A stretch of DNA of 64,000 nucleotides from Loxodes magnus (Eukaryota > Ciliophora > Karyorelictea > Loxodida > Loxodidae), in assembly GCA_946699065.1 (NCBI GenBank), contig CAMPDV010000147.1, positions 310,001-374,000 on the forward strand, written 5' to 3'. Of the stretch, positions 48,991 through 60,850 are shown piece by piece. The stretch's first letter is position 1, and each line of letters begins with the position of its first letter. Made by a program: the position numbers and the translations under genes. The notes beneath the pieces were generated by a model, which was given only the letters and a program-made list of their open reading frames with translations, was not told the origin of the DNA and did no database searches.

Positions 48991-50240
48991 CAATTTACCT
49001 TTTAAAATAAATATTTATATATTAATTTTTTATTTAAGTATTTTATTTTGATTCTGCTCTTAGCTTTTTAAATTGGTTTATATAATAACTCTTTAAAATT
49101 TACGAATTTTTATTTCCATACATTTAAAATGAAACTTTGAATAATAAATTTTTATTTAATTATTTCAGAAGTTTAAGTTAATTAATTAAAAAGCTATATC
49201 ATTTAGAATATAAAGCAAAGTTATATAAAATCATCTATTAAAGAATGTCAGATCTTTCTTTGGGATATCAAATATTTTGGAACTTTAATTTATTTTTAGA
49301 TTAAAATGCGAAAATAATTAAAAAATGTGAAATTTTTATCTATTAGTAAAAAATTTCCTTAGGTAGAAGTTAATAATTAAAATTATATAAAAATAAAATA
49401 TCACACTAACAAAAATTTTTATTAATTATATAGAAAAACTTCGATGAATATATTATAAGTCTAGTATATTATGAAAGAAACAAGCTAAAACAGTAATTTT
49501 TTAAATCCCTTATCTTTTTGAAAAAAATAATAAAATATTATAATCATTTTTTGCAAAAAATATTCGTCGTTTATTTATAATTCCGAAATTTAGATAATAG
49601 GCAAATTAATTTCATTTTTTGATTTTTATATTTATAGACTGCTTAATTTTGAAATGATTCTTGCTTCAAAAAGATTATAATGTGAATGTCATAAAATTTT
49701 TTGAATCTGAATAAATTAATTTACAACAGTAGATTTAAAGATAAGTTTTACTTTTAAATTACAAGAGTGATTAAATAATCAAGCAGTTTTTAGATATTAG
49801 AAATTTTTATATGTGCAAATAGTTATTCAGCTGGTAAATTTCATATTTTAAATTCTAAAAATTTAAAATAAAAATTAGATATTATTAATGATTTTGCTTA
49901 ATAAAGAATATAGCAATTTGAGAATGTTTTTATAAATCATAAAGAATAAAATATAAATATACATTATTTTTCTCTATATCATGAAAATATTTGCATAGAT
50001 AATAAACTAAAAATAACAACAAATTTTTAATTTTTAAAAGGAAATCAAATAGTTTTTCTCTTCTTATGTCTTTAATTAAAATCTATTTTATCATAAATTT
50101 TAAATGTAATAATGAACATGATTATGATATAAAAATAAAATAGTGTATAAGTTATAAAAGATTTATAACTTTTTTGATTTAAAAAAATGCTATATCTGAA
50201 TTTATCTTTAAAATATTATGCTTTTATATTTTTAAACTAC
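48991..50240. other. Duplicated AT-rich DNA
   Basis: Collinear with 45.73-46.9 kb and 30.87-32.1 kb. The alignment resumes on the other side of the element at 50.24-51.04 kb (near 51.05 kb, TTTTTCTTATAAGCCTCAATTT), marking that element as an insertion. Confidence 0.6.
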
Positions 50241-50625
<385 letters not shown>

Positions 50626-51040
50626 CATTATTATAGAGCGCGTAGCACCTTGTTGGAGAGCAGCTCTTTAAATATTAATATTTAATATCAAACAAAGTGT
50701 TCTCTTAAACTTGATTTCATTCTATTCGTCCAAAGATTAATTTCATCTTTATCCAAATGGGGAATCTTCTTATTAAAAATTTTTCTTAAATATTGAGTCA
50801 AATGCTTCAGTCTTCTTGAATAAGGTCCAAATAAGAATTAGTTATTAAGTCATTAAGCCCCGTCAGTCAAACTTTCATGCTGCTAGAGAGAACCCTCGGG
50901 GTAAGCTAGGCACGCCTCAACTGAGCTTATTCACCCTTCCTCGTGGTGACATCTAATGCGAGTCTACTCGCAATGCAGCATACACTGTACCAGATTACCT
51001 ACTAGTTTTTCTGACGCGCCAACATCCATTTATAATAATC
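50626..51040 (-). mobile_element. Short hairpin-tailed retroelement, family D copy 2
   Basis: Minus-strand. The hairpin at plus 50636-50666 (GAGCGCGTAGCACC ... GGAGAGCAGCTC) ends the element before the giant (TTTA)n tail. The GC-richer 5' module contains a perfect stem TGCGAGT-AG-ACTCGCA (plus 50956-50975). In element orientation a frame reads CMLHCEQTRIRCHH, matching SCLHCKYSYNRCHH in the 60.3 kb copy. Confidence 0.8.
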
Positions 51041-51469
51041 TATTCTTTATATTTTTTTCTTATAAGCCTCAATTTTATATTTCCTAAATTTTAAGAATAA
51101 ATATAATACTTAAAGCATTTTTAGATATAATTGCTTATTGTTAGATTAGTAAAATTTTGAATATATCTCTTAAGTTGTTTGAATCTTCATTCCTCATATT
51201 ATATTTCTAAAGTGAGTGTTCCAATTTGAATGAAAAAGATAATAAATAATTAAAAATCAACATTCTTTAAATTTTGATGATATTTTATGAAGAATGATAC
51301 TTTTTGAAAGTAGGTGTTTATATTTTTAATCATTTTTTCTTTTATCTTTATTAAAAGGAAAATTATTCATTTAATTAAAGTGAAAAATTTTTATCTAATA
51401 TAGTGTTCTTATTTTTTAATCATTTTTCTATTATTTTGAATAATTTATTAAAAAGGTTAATAAATTATT
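51041..51469. other. Duplicated AT-rich DNA
   Basis: Continuation of the duplicated segment beyond the family D insertion. No gene. Confidence 0.5.
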
Positions 51470-51790
51470 AAAAAGCCGTGATCATAATTTAAATTTGGTG
51501 GCTTCAGGAGTAGTGCTTCGTCAACAACTAGATGGTCACTAACATGAAAGTAGTATCCTGATTTAAAATCAAATTGAATTATCCATTTACCATCGGTAGG
51601 GGCTTGATGCAGGCAATCCATAGAGATGGAACTCCCTGATTGCAGATATCAAAATATCAATTGCCTATCTCTTCACATGCCACTAATTTTTAGTACTTAA
51701 GATCATATATTAGGAGTTATGGCTGACAAGGTGCTGAGATTTTGATCAAAATAGATCAAACAATTTTAGTTTAATAAATAAAAAGCTGTG
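51470..51790 (+). mobile_element. GC-richer short element, family G copy 2 (diverged)
   Basis: Shares GTAGGGGCTTGATGCAGG and GATGGAACTCCCTGATTGCAG with family G at 37.5 kb. The rest is too diverged to align by eye. The boundaries are approximate and no target-site duplication was found. Confidence 0.5.
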
Positions 51791-52194
51791 ATGAGAATGA
51801 TATATATTAAAATATTTTCTTGGATTTATAGATAAAAAGTTAAGAGAGATGACAATATTAGCTCTTTAATTTATTCCAATTTTTTAGCTTGATTTGATAA
51901 AACATAAAAGAGATAATTTTTTATATTATAAAATATTATCGATAACTAAATTAGTTAAACTTAATCTCAATTTTTAATTAAGTTATTGAATTAAATTAGC
52001 AATATTATAACCCTTTTGCTATATCTTAAATTTTTTACTTATAAAGGTATAATTAAGATTTTTTTAAGTAAAAACTTTAGTAATTAAAATTTATTCTACT
52101 TAGATTACTTTCGAAATTTAACATAAATAAATTAACTTGACGTCCAAGTTAATTGGTTTGTAGTTAATTAATTATTATTGATAATTAAGGTTTC
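51791..52194. other. AT-rich spacer
   Basis: Nothing supported. Confidence 0.5.
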
Positions 52195-52520
52195 TCATTA
52201 ATCTTGTAGTCTTAGTTTAGCCATCAAATGAGACAAATATGCTTCTCCAAATGGAGATTTCTTATTCAAAACTGATTTCATGTCTTGTTGTAAATGTACA
52301 GTCTTCTAAAATAAACTCCTTAAATAAATTAAAAGTTGAAACTCGTCAGTAAAACCTATATATCGCTATTGAGAACCCTTGTACAAATTAGGCTAGTCTC
52401 TTCCAAGCTTGTTCATCCTTTTCCGTGGCGGTATCTAGTGAGAGATTAATCATAATACAGTATACACTGCACCAAATTACCTACGAATTTCTTCCGATTG
52501 TGTCATCATCTATATTTAAT
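52195..52520 (-). mobile_element. Family D element fragment, copy 3
   Basis: Resembles 3.6-3.9 and 50.7-51.03 kb (plus strand GGTATCTAGTGAGAGATTAATC, CACTGCACCAAATTACCTAC, GAGAACCCTTG). No terminal hairpin or tail is visible, so it is probably truncated at its 3' end or strongly decayed. Confidence 0.6.
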
Positions 52521-52589
52521 ATAATAAAGATAAATAATATAAATATAAGTTTTCTAAAGCTTCTATGATAATTGAAAATTAAAAAATTA

Positions 52590-52970
52590 AAATAAATAAA
52601 TAAATTGAATTATAGAACGCGTAGAACTCTTATTGGTGCGCAGCTCTTTAAATTAATTTATTTAATGTCGAAAAATAAAATTTTATGGGTCTCTCTATCC
52701 TTGTTTTCTCTTCCTGTAGTACGTCACTTTAATTTTTCCTTGCAAAACATAGGATGCAATATGCGATTACGGGTACATTTCTCCGACCTATGATGAAGAA
52801 GGTTTTCTCCTGGCATTCAGAGTTCTCCAGTTTGTCGCATCTTTCTTCTCTTGTTATTTGTTTCTCTTTCTTCGATTTATCCTCCGTCCGCGCTCATTTT
52901 TAGTTGTCTTGTTGGACCTCCAAGCAGCATCCGAAGGAAAGGGCTTTCCACCCTATTTAAAAATGTATAA
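52590..52970 (-). mobile_element. Short hairpin-tailed retroelement, family B copy 1
   Basis: Minus-strand partner of 61.26-61.64 kb. It has a (TTTA)n tail at plus 52591-52606 and a hairpin at 52615-52646 (GAACGCGTAGAACTC ... GGTGCGCAGCTC). Relative to copy 2 there is a one-base indel in the 5' third, so any ORF is broken here. Confidence 0.75.
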
Positions 52971-53320
52971 TTTTTGTATAAATTTTTAACTTATAAATTT
53001 TATTTTCTTTAATTTTTTGAAGCTAAAGTGTGTTTTTAAATTTAGAGAAGTTGGAAATGATCGATAAAATTGCTTAGTCAAATAATTTAAAATTAAATTT
53101 TATTTTATCTTTTTTAATTATTTTATTTTTTATTAAAAGAAATAGAATATTTCGCTTTTAGATCAAAATGAATGAATATATTTTATTTTATGATTTTAAT
53201 ATTTATATAACTTAAATGTCTTAAATAAATAAAATATTATAGCATAACATAACATAATTTTTTAAAGTAACTTCACCTTTATTTGGTTAATCACAAAATT
53301 AGAGTTTGTATAAGTTTTTT
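52971..53320. other. AT-rich spacer
   Basis: Nothing supported; it resembles the flank at 33.33-33.6 kb (shared GATCGATAAAATT-like and TTTTATTTTATCTTTTTTA segments), suggesting another old duplication. Confidence 0.4.
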
Positions 53321-53981
53321 CTTATCAGAAATCTTCTTCTTCGTAGTAAACTTGTATTATTTCTCTCTTTTCCTTGTTTCCACTGAGATTTGCTTTCATA
53401 AGCTTTCCTGCATAAAATCCGTATTGTCTTTTGTTCCATTCTCTTGCTTTAATTAGTATTCAAGATATTGCTTGAATGATTTATTGTTCTTTTCTTCTAT
53501 ATAATTTTGCTTCTTTTTTGCAGTATATTATAGATATTTTTTTAATTTCTTTCGTTCTACTGTTTTTCTTTTTTTCTAAAAATTCCAACAGTTTCTTACC
53601 TTGTGACCTTGCTTCTTGCAGTACCAGCACCTTTATTAGCGGTCTTCTTTATGTATAAATTAATGCTTAATTTATTTCTTCTCTGTCTGTCTCTACATCC
53701 ATAGGATCGTAATTTATCTTATTTTGCATTTTCTCTTTTTTTTCATAATTTATTCTTTGTAATTTTTATTCAATCTGGTGGATTAATGAGTATATTTGCC
53801 GATCAGAAGGTCTACTTACGATATCTTATTTTAATCTATTGTTTTTCTATTTCAGTTAATCAATTTGAAAAAATTAGAACACAGACTTTGTTTAAAAGTT
53901 CTTAGACTTCCTGCTAGAGTTTAAGATTTTCGTTTTGTAGATGTTAAAGATCAATTTATATTTCTTATTATAATTTATTAG

Positions 53982-54804
53982 AATTAATAAAATGGATTAA
54001 TCTCTTCGACTCTCAAAAAATTAACTTAGAAACCTAAAGAGAAAAGCGGCAAAAGAAATTTAGAAAAAATAATAACAATAGGAGGAGTCAAGCTCTTCTT
54101 CAGAAGGTAAAGTTATGGTAGGATAAATAGAGATAAGTTAACCTAAAAACGAAACTAATCAAAAACTTTAAATTTAATTAGACCAAATGTAAAAAGTAAT
54201 CTCAAATTATGAAGAAACAACTTACAACTTAGGCGAAAAAATACGGGAACTAATGAGTAATATAGAAGATTAGAACAACGAATTACTAATACTTAGAAGA
54301 TAACTTATTTGTAGCAAATTAATAACGGAAGAATAACTCTGAACTTAATCATAATAAAATTTTAAATACGACACAAAAATGGAAATAGAAAAAATACCAA
54401 TAGAATTAAAAACAGAATTGAATCCAGAAAAAGAAATGATTGCTACAAGTTTCATTAAAAGATTAGAAAATATAGAAAATAAATTATCATAAAAAAGAAC
54501 GAAATAAAGACAATAATACAAACTTTGTTGATGTTGCAAATCAAATCAACATATTTTAAAAAACTGTTGATAGTGAAAGAAAATAAACGAATAAGAGCAG
54601 AAAAGAACATGGAGACAACTCAATAAACTATGAATAACTCCAACAGGGATCTACAAATAAAAGCTTTTTGCAAGACCACTTGAACGGTTACAGTGGTAAC
54701 CTTCCACTTAATAAAAAGGTCGTGGATCACACCCACGTTAAAAAAGCTGTCCGCAGGAACTGGTTGCAATTCCAGAGAATGCAAAACTCTACTAACTTTA
54801 AGTA

Positions 54805-54832
<28 letters not shown>
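53982..54832 (+). mobile_element. Gag-only retroelement, family E2 copy b, with 15-bp target-site duplication
   Basis: Flanked by ATTATAATTTATTAG at 53967-53981 and 54833-54847, inserted inside the minus-strand gag-like ORF. It is 851 bases, practically the same length as copy a (850). Two 3' hairpins (CGTGG..CCACG near 54723; CTGGTTGCAATTCCAG near 54759) precede a long (TTA)n tail at 54805-54838. Confidence 0.93.
53992..54780 (+). CDS. Family E2 gag-like protein with CCHC knuckle
   Basis: From ATG 53992 (MDQSLRLSKNQLRNLKRKAA), aligned along its length with the 33.96 kb ORF. The knuckle at 54526-54567 is C-WC-C-KSNQ-H-ILKN-C; its Trp is TGA (54529-54531) at a position that is aromatic in other copies. 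KRT-W-RQLNKL follows with Trp = TGG at 54610-54612 (TGA at 38.5 kb) and Gln = CAA (TAA at 38.5 kb). Then L-W-ITPTGIYKQKLF has TGA as Trp. The frame is open into the hairpins; the stop is unclear. Confidence 0.72.
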
Positions 54833-54838
<6 letters not shown>

Positions 54839-54847
54839 ATTTATTAG

Positions 54848-55740
54848 TCTAGTTTGGAGATTTTTATTTTTAAGTGCCATTCTTTTATAATATTTATTAT
54901 TTAAAAAAAGTATATTTAACATTTTATCTAATTAATCTTTGAAAATAATTAACTTAACTAAAACTTAGACATATTTAGCATTTTATAAAATTAATAAATA
55001 ATTAACTACAAAGCTTTATTCTTCATTTAAATCAAAAAAAATACTAAAATATAAACAGCAAATTTTATCTAAAAAATTTTCTTTAAAATAGAAAAAATTA
55101 TTAAATTAATTGTAAATTGTAAATAAATTAATTTTAAAATAAATTTCATTAAATATAAAGATATTTAATTATTTAATCATATTTTACCTCTTAAGTAATC
55201 TAAATATATTTAAAGTTGCTTTAAAGTTTTTTTACATTCTAAAAATCAAATAAATATAAATAAGCTATTATTTTTCTAATTTACTAGAAAATTTAAAATA
55301 TCTTTAAATTAATATAAGGAGTAAATTGTAATATTCTTAAGATTTATTATTGTATCTAAATAAAGTTAATTTTGCTCAATTAATTTATTTTCTTTAATTA
55401 CAGTGTAAATTATTAATCATCAGTTTAAGTTTGGTCTTAAACTTTTCACTCTTTATTTTTATATAAAATAAGAAAATTTTACATAATATATTAGAGATAT
55501 AAACTCTACTTCCTATGATTATGGAATATTATTACTCTCACTTTTAGCTTATTCTTGAATAAATTCATATACATTTTTCTAGTCAATTAAGATTTTTTAA
55601 CTTGTACCTTTATTTGTTAAATATGAAAATACATTCTTATTATTAGTTATATTTCTTTTTATTATAAGCTTTCACTCAATGCAAATATCATTTTAATTTA
55701 TCAATAATATAAATAGAAATAATATTTATTCATAAAACAT
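54848..55740 (+). repeat. Segmental duplication SD2, copy 2, left part
   Basis: 54.96-55.17 kb matches 23.3-23.52 kb and runs straight on into sequence matching 24.4-24.9 kb, with no family F element between: this is the empty site for F copy 2. No gene. Confidence 0.8.
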
Positions 55741-56606
55741 TTAAAGTTAAAGTTAAAGTTAAAAAGCTTTGTTAAAGCCTTAGTAATCAGCCATCTGACC
55801 TATTATATCAGCTTGTCTCCATTAGTTTGTCTTGAATTTCTACTAGGCTTAGTTAGGCGGTGTAGCACTTCATTAGCGCACCATCCTTTAATATTCTGAA
55901 TAGTCTTCATCTTGCATGTAGCGTTCCTAATTATTTCTCCAAGGATTAAGATTTGAATTAAAGAATTTTTTCTATAAATTTTTCCGCTTTATGTTGGATA
56001 TATCCTAAATAGTTTTCTAAAAATATCTTATTTATTCTTTCTTTAAATTTCGCTTATTTAGTAGCAGTATTTTCATTGGTGTTATTTATTGCACACGTAG
56101 CATTTTATTTTTCTTTTAAACTATTATTCCTGTAACACTTATTTAATTTAAATTTACTACTTATTTTAAATAAACGTTTACTGTTTATTTTAATTTGAGG
56201 CTTCATTTTCTATTTCCATAGGATCTGATTAATTCTGTTAAAACGAAAATGGCGTAATCTGAATTTATTATTAAATTTAAAGAATTCTTTGTTCCAGTTT
56301 GTTTTCTATTTCTTATGATTATTAATATTGTTTCTCAAGTAAAGACGTTATTAATTTTTCTAATTTTTCTACTTTATCAGTGAGGTATCTATTTTTAAAC
56401 ATAAACTCTTTTAATGACTTAGATAATATTTCTATTTGAGTTTGTGTCGGAAGATTTTTTAGTTCTGGATTTCCAAGTGGTTAATGTTCGTCATATCAAT
56501 CATATTTCTCACTTTCACTCATTGTAATTATTTCATTTTTTTATTTTTTAGAGAATTTTCCTGTTTAAATGTTTTGTTCAAAGTTCCGTTATTTCTTAGA
56601 AGCCAT
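55741..56606 (-). mobile_element. Gag-only retroelement, family F copy 3
   Basis: Nearly identical to copies 1 and 2. The (AACTTT)n tail is at plus 55741-55763. It is inserted next to the tRNA block; the paralogous position near 26.29 kb (AATATTATTCCATTTAAATA) is empty. Confidence 0.85.
55765..56606 (-). CDS. Family F gag-like protein with CCHC knuckle, copy 3
   Basis: Same ORF as copies 1 and 2, from ATG 56606, with knuckle CYVCNKQHQWKYC at 56064-56102 (Trp = TGA) and TGG at 55791-55793 where copy 2 has TGA. Substitutions among the three copies are few. Confidence 0.7.
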
Positions 56607-56742
56607 TCTATTTATATATATTAAATAAAAGGAAATATTTATAAATAATAATCAAGTTCTAAATCTAAAGTTACTTTTTATTATTATTTTTATAAATATT
56701 TACTGTAGAGTATTTATTCGAGGCTTAAGTATTATTTTAAGT
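56607..56742 (+). repeat. Segmental duplication SD2, tRNA block copy 2
   Basis: Collinear with 26.30-26.42 kb; the similarity continues past the tRNA to about 56.94 kb (26.63 kb). Confidence 0.85.
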
Positions 56743-56814
56743 AGCGGGGTAGCGCAGTGGAAGCGCGCTGGGCCCATAACCCAGAGGTCGGTAGATCGAA
56801 ACTACTCCTCGCTA
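56743..56814 (+). tRNA. Initiator tRNA-Met (CAT), copy 2
   Basis: Same 72-base gene as at 26.4 kb, with a single difference in the T stem (CTACT, fully paired with the G here). The initiator features are all present: A1-T72, three G-C pairs flanking the CAT loop, and GATCGAAA in the T arm. Confidence 0.95.
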
Positions 56815-57479
56815 TTTTGTTTCTCTTTAGTATTAAAAAGATAGATTCAATATTAGTATAAATCTAATTTTATCATATTCAAGTTTAAATAGTTTGCAAA
56901 CTCTTTTAGTATTTAAAATTTCCTTTTTATCCAAATTAGCTATATAAATAAAACTTTCTTTCAAATTAGCAAGCTTATATCTTCTCTTAATAAAATACTT
57001 AGGTTAGCTAATTTTTTCTTAAAACAATTTATATGTATGTAAAAATCTAAACAACTTAAGCTAAATAAAAGCTAAATTTGAAGCTTGAATTAGCAATTTT
57101 TTCAATAAAAGAATTTTGTGTTAAAATCGCGTTATTAATTAATGTGAGTTAGAATAAAAAAATATTAAATAAAATGAGATCCGAAACATTTTTAAAGATA
57201 ACTAAAGTAAATTTCTTAAAATATAAATAAATTCTTAAATATTATATTTAAGTTTCTTATATTTAAATAATTTTATCTTATCAATTCAAAAAATGCTAAC
57301 TGATCTCACTTTACTTCTTTCCTTTTTACATCTTACTATAGATTCTCAACATATTTTTGTTCCTCCTACGCTTCTAATTATCTTTGAGAACATTTTCCAA
57401 TAGTTATTTTCTTTTGCTTTGTTAATTCCTGTGAATAAATTTGATTTTTAGGTTTATCCTGATTTTTGTTTATAAATAA
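56815..57479. other. AT-rich flank
   Basis: The first 130 bases are duplicated from 26.5-26.63 kb; the remainder shows no feature until the LINE remnant. Confidence 0.5.
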
Positions 57480-57889
57480 GTTTTTAGCTAAAGTATTTTT
57501 GTCTTAAATTATTTAGCTTTCCAGGAAATTTATCAGAAATATTACTAAATATGTCCTAATATTAGACACATTCAAAAAAATGATAAACGTTTTTTTTCCT
57601 CCACATATACAGAGATAACTTTTCACAGGATAATAACATAAAGATAAGTCATATTGAAAACTATAAGAATGATCTAATAACTTTAAGATTGAGATAATTT
57701 CTTGCCTATATTCCTTATTAAGTTTAGTATAATGTATTTCTGGAAATTTCTAAAGTTTTTCTACTTAATATTTGTGCAGTAGGCATGTCTATATAGCATA
57801 AATTTGCTTCTAGAAAAAAAAGGTAAAATTAAACTTGTAGTTTTAAGAATTGGCCTTTAAATCCTCTAATACTTTGGTTAACCTCTTCT
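57480..57889 (-). pseudogene. LINE ORF2 remnant, C-terminal part
   Basis: The minus-strand frame reads FKKRLTKVLEDLKANSQN, then EIISILKLLDHSYSFQYDL and KSYLCICGGKKTFIIFL. A Cys-x-Cys-Gly segment followed by a hydrophobic stretch is the usual C-terminal zinc-like motif of LINE ORF2 proteins (C-x-CG...T...HxL...C); here the His and last Cys are gone. With the RT part at 58.7-60.2 kb on the same strand, it forms one element split by the F-like insertion. Confidence 0.45.
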
Positions 57890-58650
57890 TAAACTAAAGG
57901 ATGGTGACTTCATTAGTCTGCTATCCTTATCTACTTCTCCATCTTTTGTTATTAGTTGTTTCATTTTGTTTTGAGTTTCTGTATTTCTTCCTGTATATCT
58001 TTCCGGATCTTACAGGTCATATATTAAATCACTCTTTTGCTTTAGAAAATTCTTTTCATCAAATTTTTTATTTTCCTTATATATATCTTTACCAGCACCT
58101 TTCCGTTTAATGTGATTTTTTACAAATTTTGCATCTTGGTCTTCTTAGTTGTTGACTTTCCTATTTACGAATTGTAGATCAGTATTAGATTCAATGTCCA
58201 TCGGTATGGATTATGCTTATATCAAAAATTTTCAATTAAATTCTAATTGTTATGTTTGCTATTCTTAAACTTATTTTATTTGTTAATGGAAAATCTAGAG
58301 ATCTGATTAAAAAAATTAAGGGATGTCATGAAAATGTTAGGTAATTTGATTCAGTTTGTCACTCATTTATTATTAGATTGAATTTATGGTTTGCTCTACT
58401 ACTGAGAAATCATAATCTATTCTATGCTACAATTCATTTAAATTGGTCTCTATTTATTCTATTTTTTATCAATTTTGCTTTAGTTCCTACTGTAAGCTAG
58501 ATATTCTATATTGAACTGATTATTCAAATGCTTATTTTTATTATTTTTCTTAATCTTAATTCGATGACTATTCAGTTAAATTATACTATTCTTCCTGTTT
58601 CTTATGAAAGTATTAATAGAGGTTTATTATTTCTTAGGTGCCATTTTATC
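57890..58650 (-). mobile_element. Gag-like element, family F relative, nested in a LINE
   Basis: From ATG 58644 (MAPKKQQTSINTF). The knuckle at 58095-58133 (C-KI-C-KKS-H-QTER-C-W) has the three-residue C-to-H spacing of family F. Then IWWKEFSKAKEWFNIW (four Trp as TGA) and RSGKIYRKKY, matching QSGKIYRKNS of F. The 3' end at 57898-57925 keeps CTAATGAAGT of the F hairpin with paired ends GGAT/ATCC. Another frame across 57.95-58.2 kb also looks protein-like, so the frame choice rests on the motif alignment. Confidence 0.65.
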
Positions 58651-58654
58651 GTAT

Positions 58655-60200
58655 ATCTAATAAAATTAGTTTCTTATTTTTTTCTTCTATATAGTTCTCA
58701 ATAGAAAGTTATTTAGAAATCATTATTTGGTCTTTTTCATTCTTTATTACATAAAAATAAAGAATCTTTTTATTTACTAAAAGTATAAAAATCTTTAGTT
58801 CCAGATACATTCAAAGAGTTTTTGTCTCAAATTCTGGATAATTCATAGCTTCTTTACATGTTTTAAAGTAAAAACGAAAAAAAATGCACCATAATACCTT
58901 CAAATGAATGTCAGTTAAAGTCTATGTAACAGGAATCATCAAAAACAGATATAAGTAACTTTAAAGTTTTCTTGTCATTGTACCATGCTTTTGCTTATTT
59001 TTCTTTCGCATTATATGCTTCTCATTAAAGCTTAAGACATATGCTCACTTCCATATTCAGCCTTAGGTAAAGTAAACATGCAATAAAGCATTAAAATGTC
59101 AGGAAGCAACGCTTTTATAACGTCTTAGAATATAATTACATTTCTTCATTGAATCCAAATAGCTTTGAGTTCTCTGCTAACAGTGATAAATCAAATGCCT
59201 TTTTCATATAAACCGACTACAATTTATGTCACCCAATTCCTCTAATCGATCTATTAGCTCTTCTATTTTCAAATTTAATTCTAAATTTTTTAGCTCTTAT
59301 TTTTTTAAGAAATTGGATAATTTCACACTTACTAATGTTTATTTACCAAAAAATCCATTGGAAAACTATGTTGTATTAATCAATCAAGTACTACATCCTC
59401 TAAGCAGAGCAGGAAAGAAATATTAAGTCTTCTGATCAATCCCTGCATACAAAGTTCATGCTATGCAAATTGGTTCCTAGTTGAATGTTTCTTTCCTTCA
59501 AATCCTTTTTACCATATCATAATAAAAAAGTGAAAGAAAGGGTCATGAGAACTCCCTTACATAACTCTATTGCTAAAAGAATTCTGTGAGTCGTTTATCT
59601 GCAATGAGAAAAGAAGAATTCCAATTTTTATACGATGACTCAAGTACTAGAATCAATCCAAGAGAAAATTTTAATCTCCTAAAATGTTTAAAAAAATATT
59701 TTGCTCTCAATACTGTCAAAAATCTTCTACACATCAATAAGAATGACAAATATCTTTTTTATTTTTTTCCATTAGCTTAATATAGATAAATTATCTTCTA
59801 CATTACTCAGATTTAATATGCCGATCGTTTTTTTTAAATCCCATTTGGACTTGATAAAGGAGTTTATTCTTCTAAAATTTTTAATAGTCTCCTATGTTAA
59901 GGCCTTGTTGTAAATTTTAAGTCTCGAATTTATGAGTAAAATAGTTTTCAATTTTTCTATTCGCTTTTGCTACGTTTTTTGAATATATGAATAATGATAG
60001 AGTTATTTAATTCTTCTGAAATTCTTTAGATTCTTAACATATTATAAAAAACAGAAAATCATTTAATGTATCTCTTCTCCAGCATACTTAATTAGCTCAT
60101 ATTTTACTCCATCTAGTCCTAATGAATACCCAGTTTGATTATGATAAATAATATTTTCAATTTATTTAAATGTAAAAAGTTCGAAATTTGTAAGTGAGAA
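58655..60200 (-). pseudogene. LINE reverse transcriptase remnant
   Basis: Minus-strand RT blocks appear in order. Block 1: FKQIENIIYHNQTGYSLGLDG then VKYELIKYAG (LINE signature around PG-DG). Block 2: IIIHIFKKRSKSEQKN-W-KL, with TGA as Trp where LINEs have N-[YW]-R-P. Motif A: FVILIDVQKIFDSIES near 59.74 kb. The YADD site survives only as CLEDVVLD near 59.4 kb. The thumb region is NLKIEELIDRLEELGDIN near 59.25 kb. Several frameshifts separate the blocks and the catalytic motif is altered, so it is dead. No endonuclease domain is seen. This is the only RT recognised in the window. Confidence 0.75.
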
Positions 60201-60319
60201 GGCGGATAATTGTTGTGCTAAGTATCTTTATAAATAAGATAAATTTATCATTTACTAAACCAAATTTTTTTAGGTAACATTTCAATGCTTGTTTAGTATA
60301 TAATATTCATTTTTAAAAT

Positions 60320-60850
60320 AAATTCTGGTTTCTAGTCGACCGACTAGGTAATCCAGTGCAGTCATGTCTGCATTGCAAGTACTCTTACAATAGATGCCAC
60401 CACAAACAAGTAAGGACGGGTCCATTGTGTGATAAGCCTTACTTGTTTGAGGGTTCTCTCTATCGATACGAGAGGTCGACTAGAGGGAACCGAAATCCAG
60501 ATCTCGGAGTTATCCTGATTTTACATGTCGCTATTCTGATCAGGAATTTAGAAAAAATCAAAGACATGACTGAAATCACAAATAAATATTATTTAGAAGA
60601 ATTTAACCTAATTGGGTCATTCGATACAAATATTGGAATGCTCTCTAACTCCTATTAACTCCAATCTTTGGAAGAATTACAAGAATTTAAAGAGTGAAGG
60701 CAATCAATTTTGATTATAAAAACGGAGAGAAGAAGAAAATAATCAAAGAGACCAGATGAAGCTAAAAACATTTCTAGCCTATTATTAATAATTTAATTTG
60801 GTTTCTTTATTTTTTCGTGGTGAACCAAACAATGGTGGTACCACGCTAAT
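60320..60850 (+). mobile_element. Family D-type element, copy 4, with ORF
   Basis: Plus-strand. The start shares GACTAGGTAATCCAGTGCAG and GAGGGTTCTCTCTA-like segments with the 50.6 kb copy. One frame from about 60353 reads VQSCLHCKYSYNRCHHKQ, then FEGSLYRYERSTRGN (resembling the G-x-I-Y-R motif of the gag families) and LEELQEFKE-W-RQS with TGA as Trp. It ends near a stem CGTGGT/ACCACG (60817-60843), like the first 3' hairpin of E2. There is no microsatellite tail. Confidence 0.6.

Larger units (their letters stand above)
53325..54880 (-). pseudogene. Family E/F gag-like ORF, split by a nested element
   Basis: Minus-strand ORF starting at ATG 54880 (MALKNKNLQTRLINYN). It is interrupted at 53982-54832 by the E2 copy b insertion and then resumes in frame. 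After the insertion come a coiled-coil-like Gln/Asn/Lys region, the acidic YDPMDVETDREE motif, and a canonical knuckle C-WY-C-KKQG-H-KVRN-C at 53588-53629 (Trp here TGG). EWNKRQYGFYAGKL follows, the post-knuckle motif, and then a TGA at 53325-53327 after EEEDF. The knuckle is in a frame one base off from its flanks on both sides, so the ORF also carries frameshifts or depends on frameshifting. It is less related to E1/E2 than they are to each other. Confidence 0.7.

Noticed and set aside
58010-58200. Alternative frame MDIESNTDLQFVNRKVNNQ through the F-like knuckle region
   Set aside because: Protein-like, but the overlapping frame carries the CCHC knuckle and SGKIYRK motif that align with family F, so it was preferred.
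59586-59780. Plus-strand FLYDDSS as a reverse transcriptase YxDD motif
   Set aside because: The other RT blocks are on the minus strand in the right order; no RT context surrounds the plus-strand motif.
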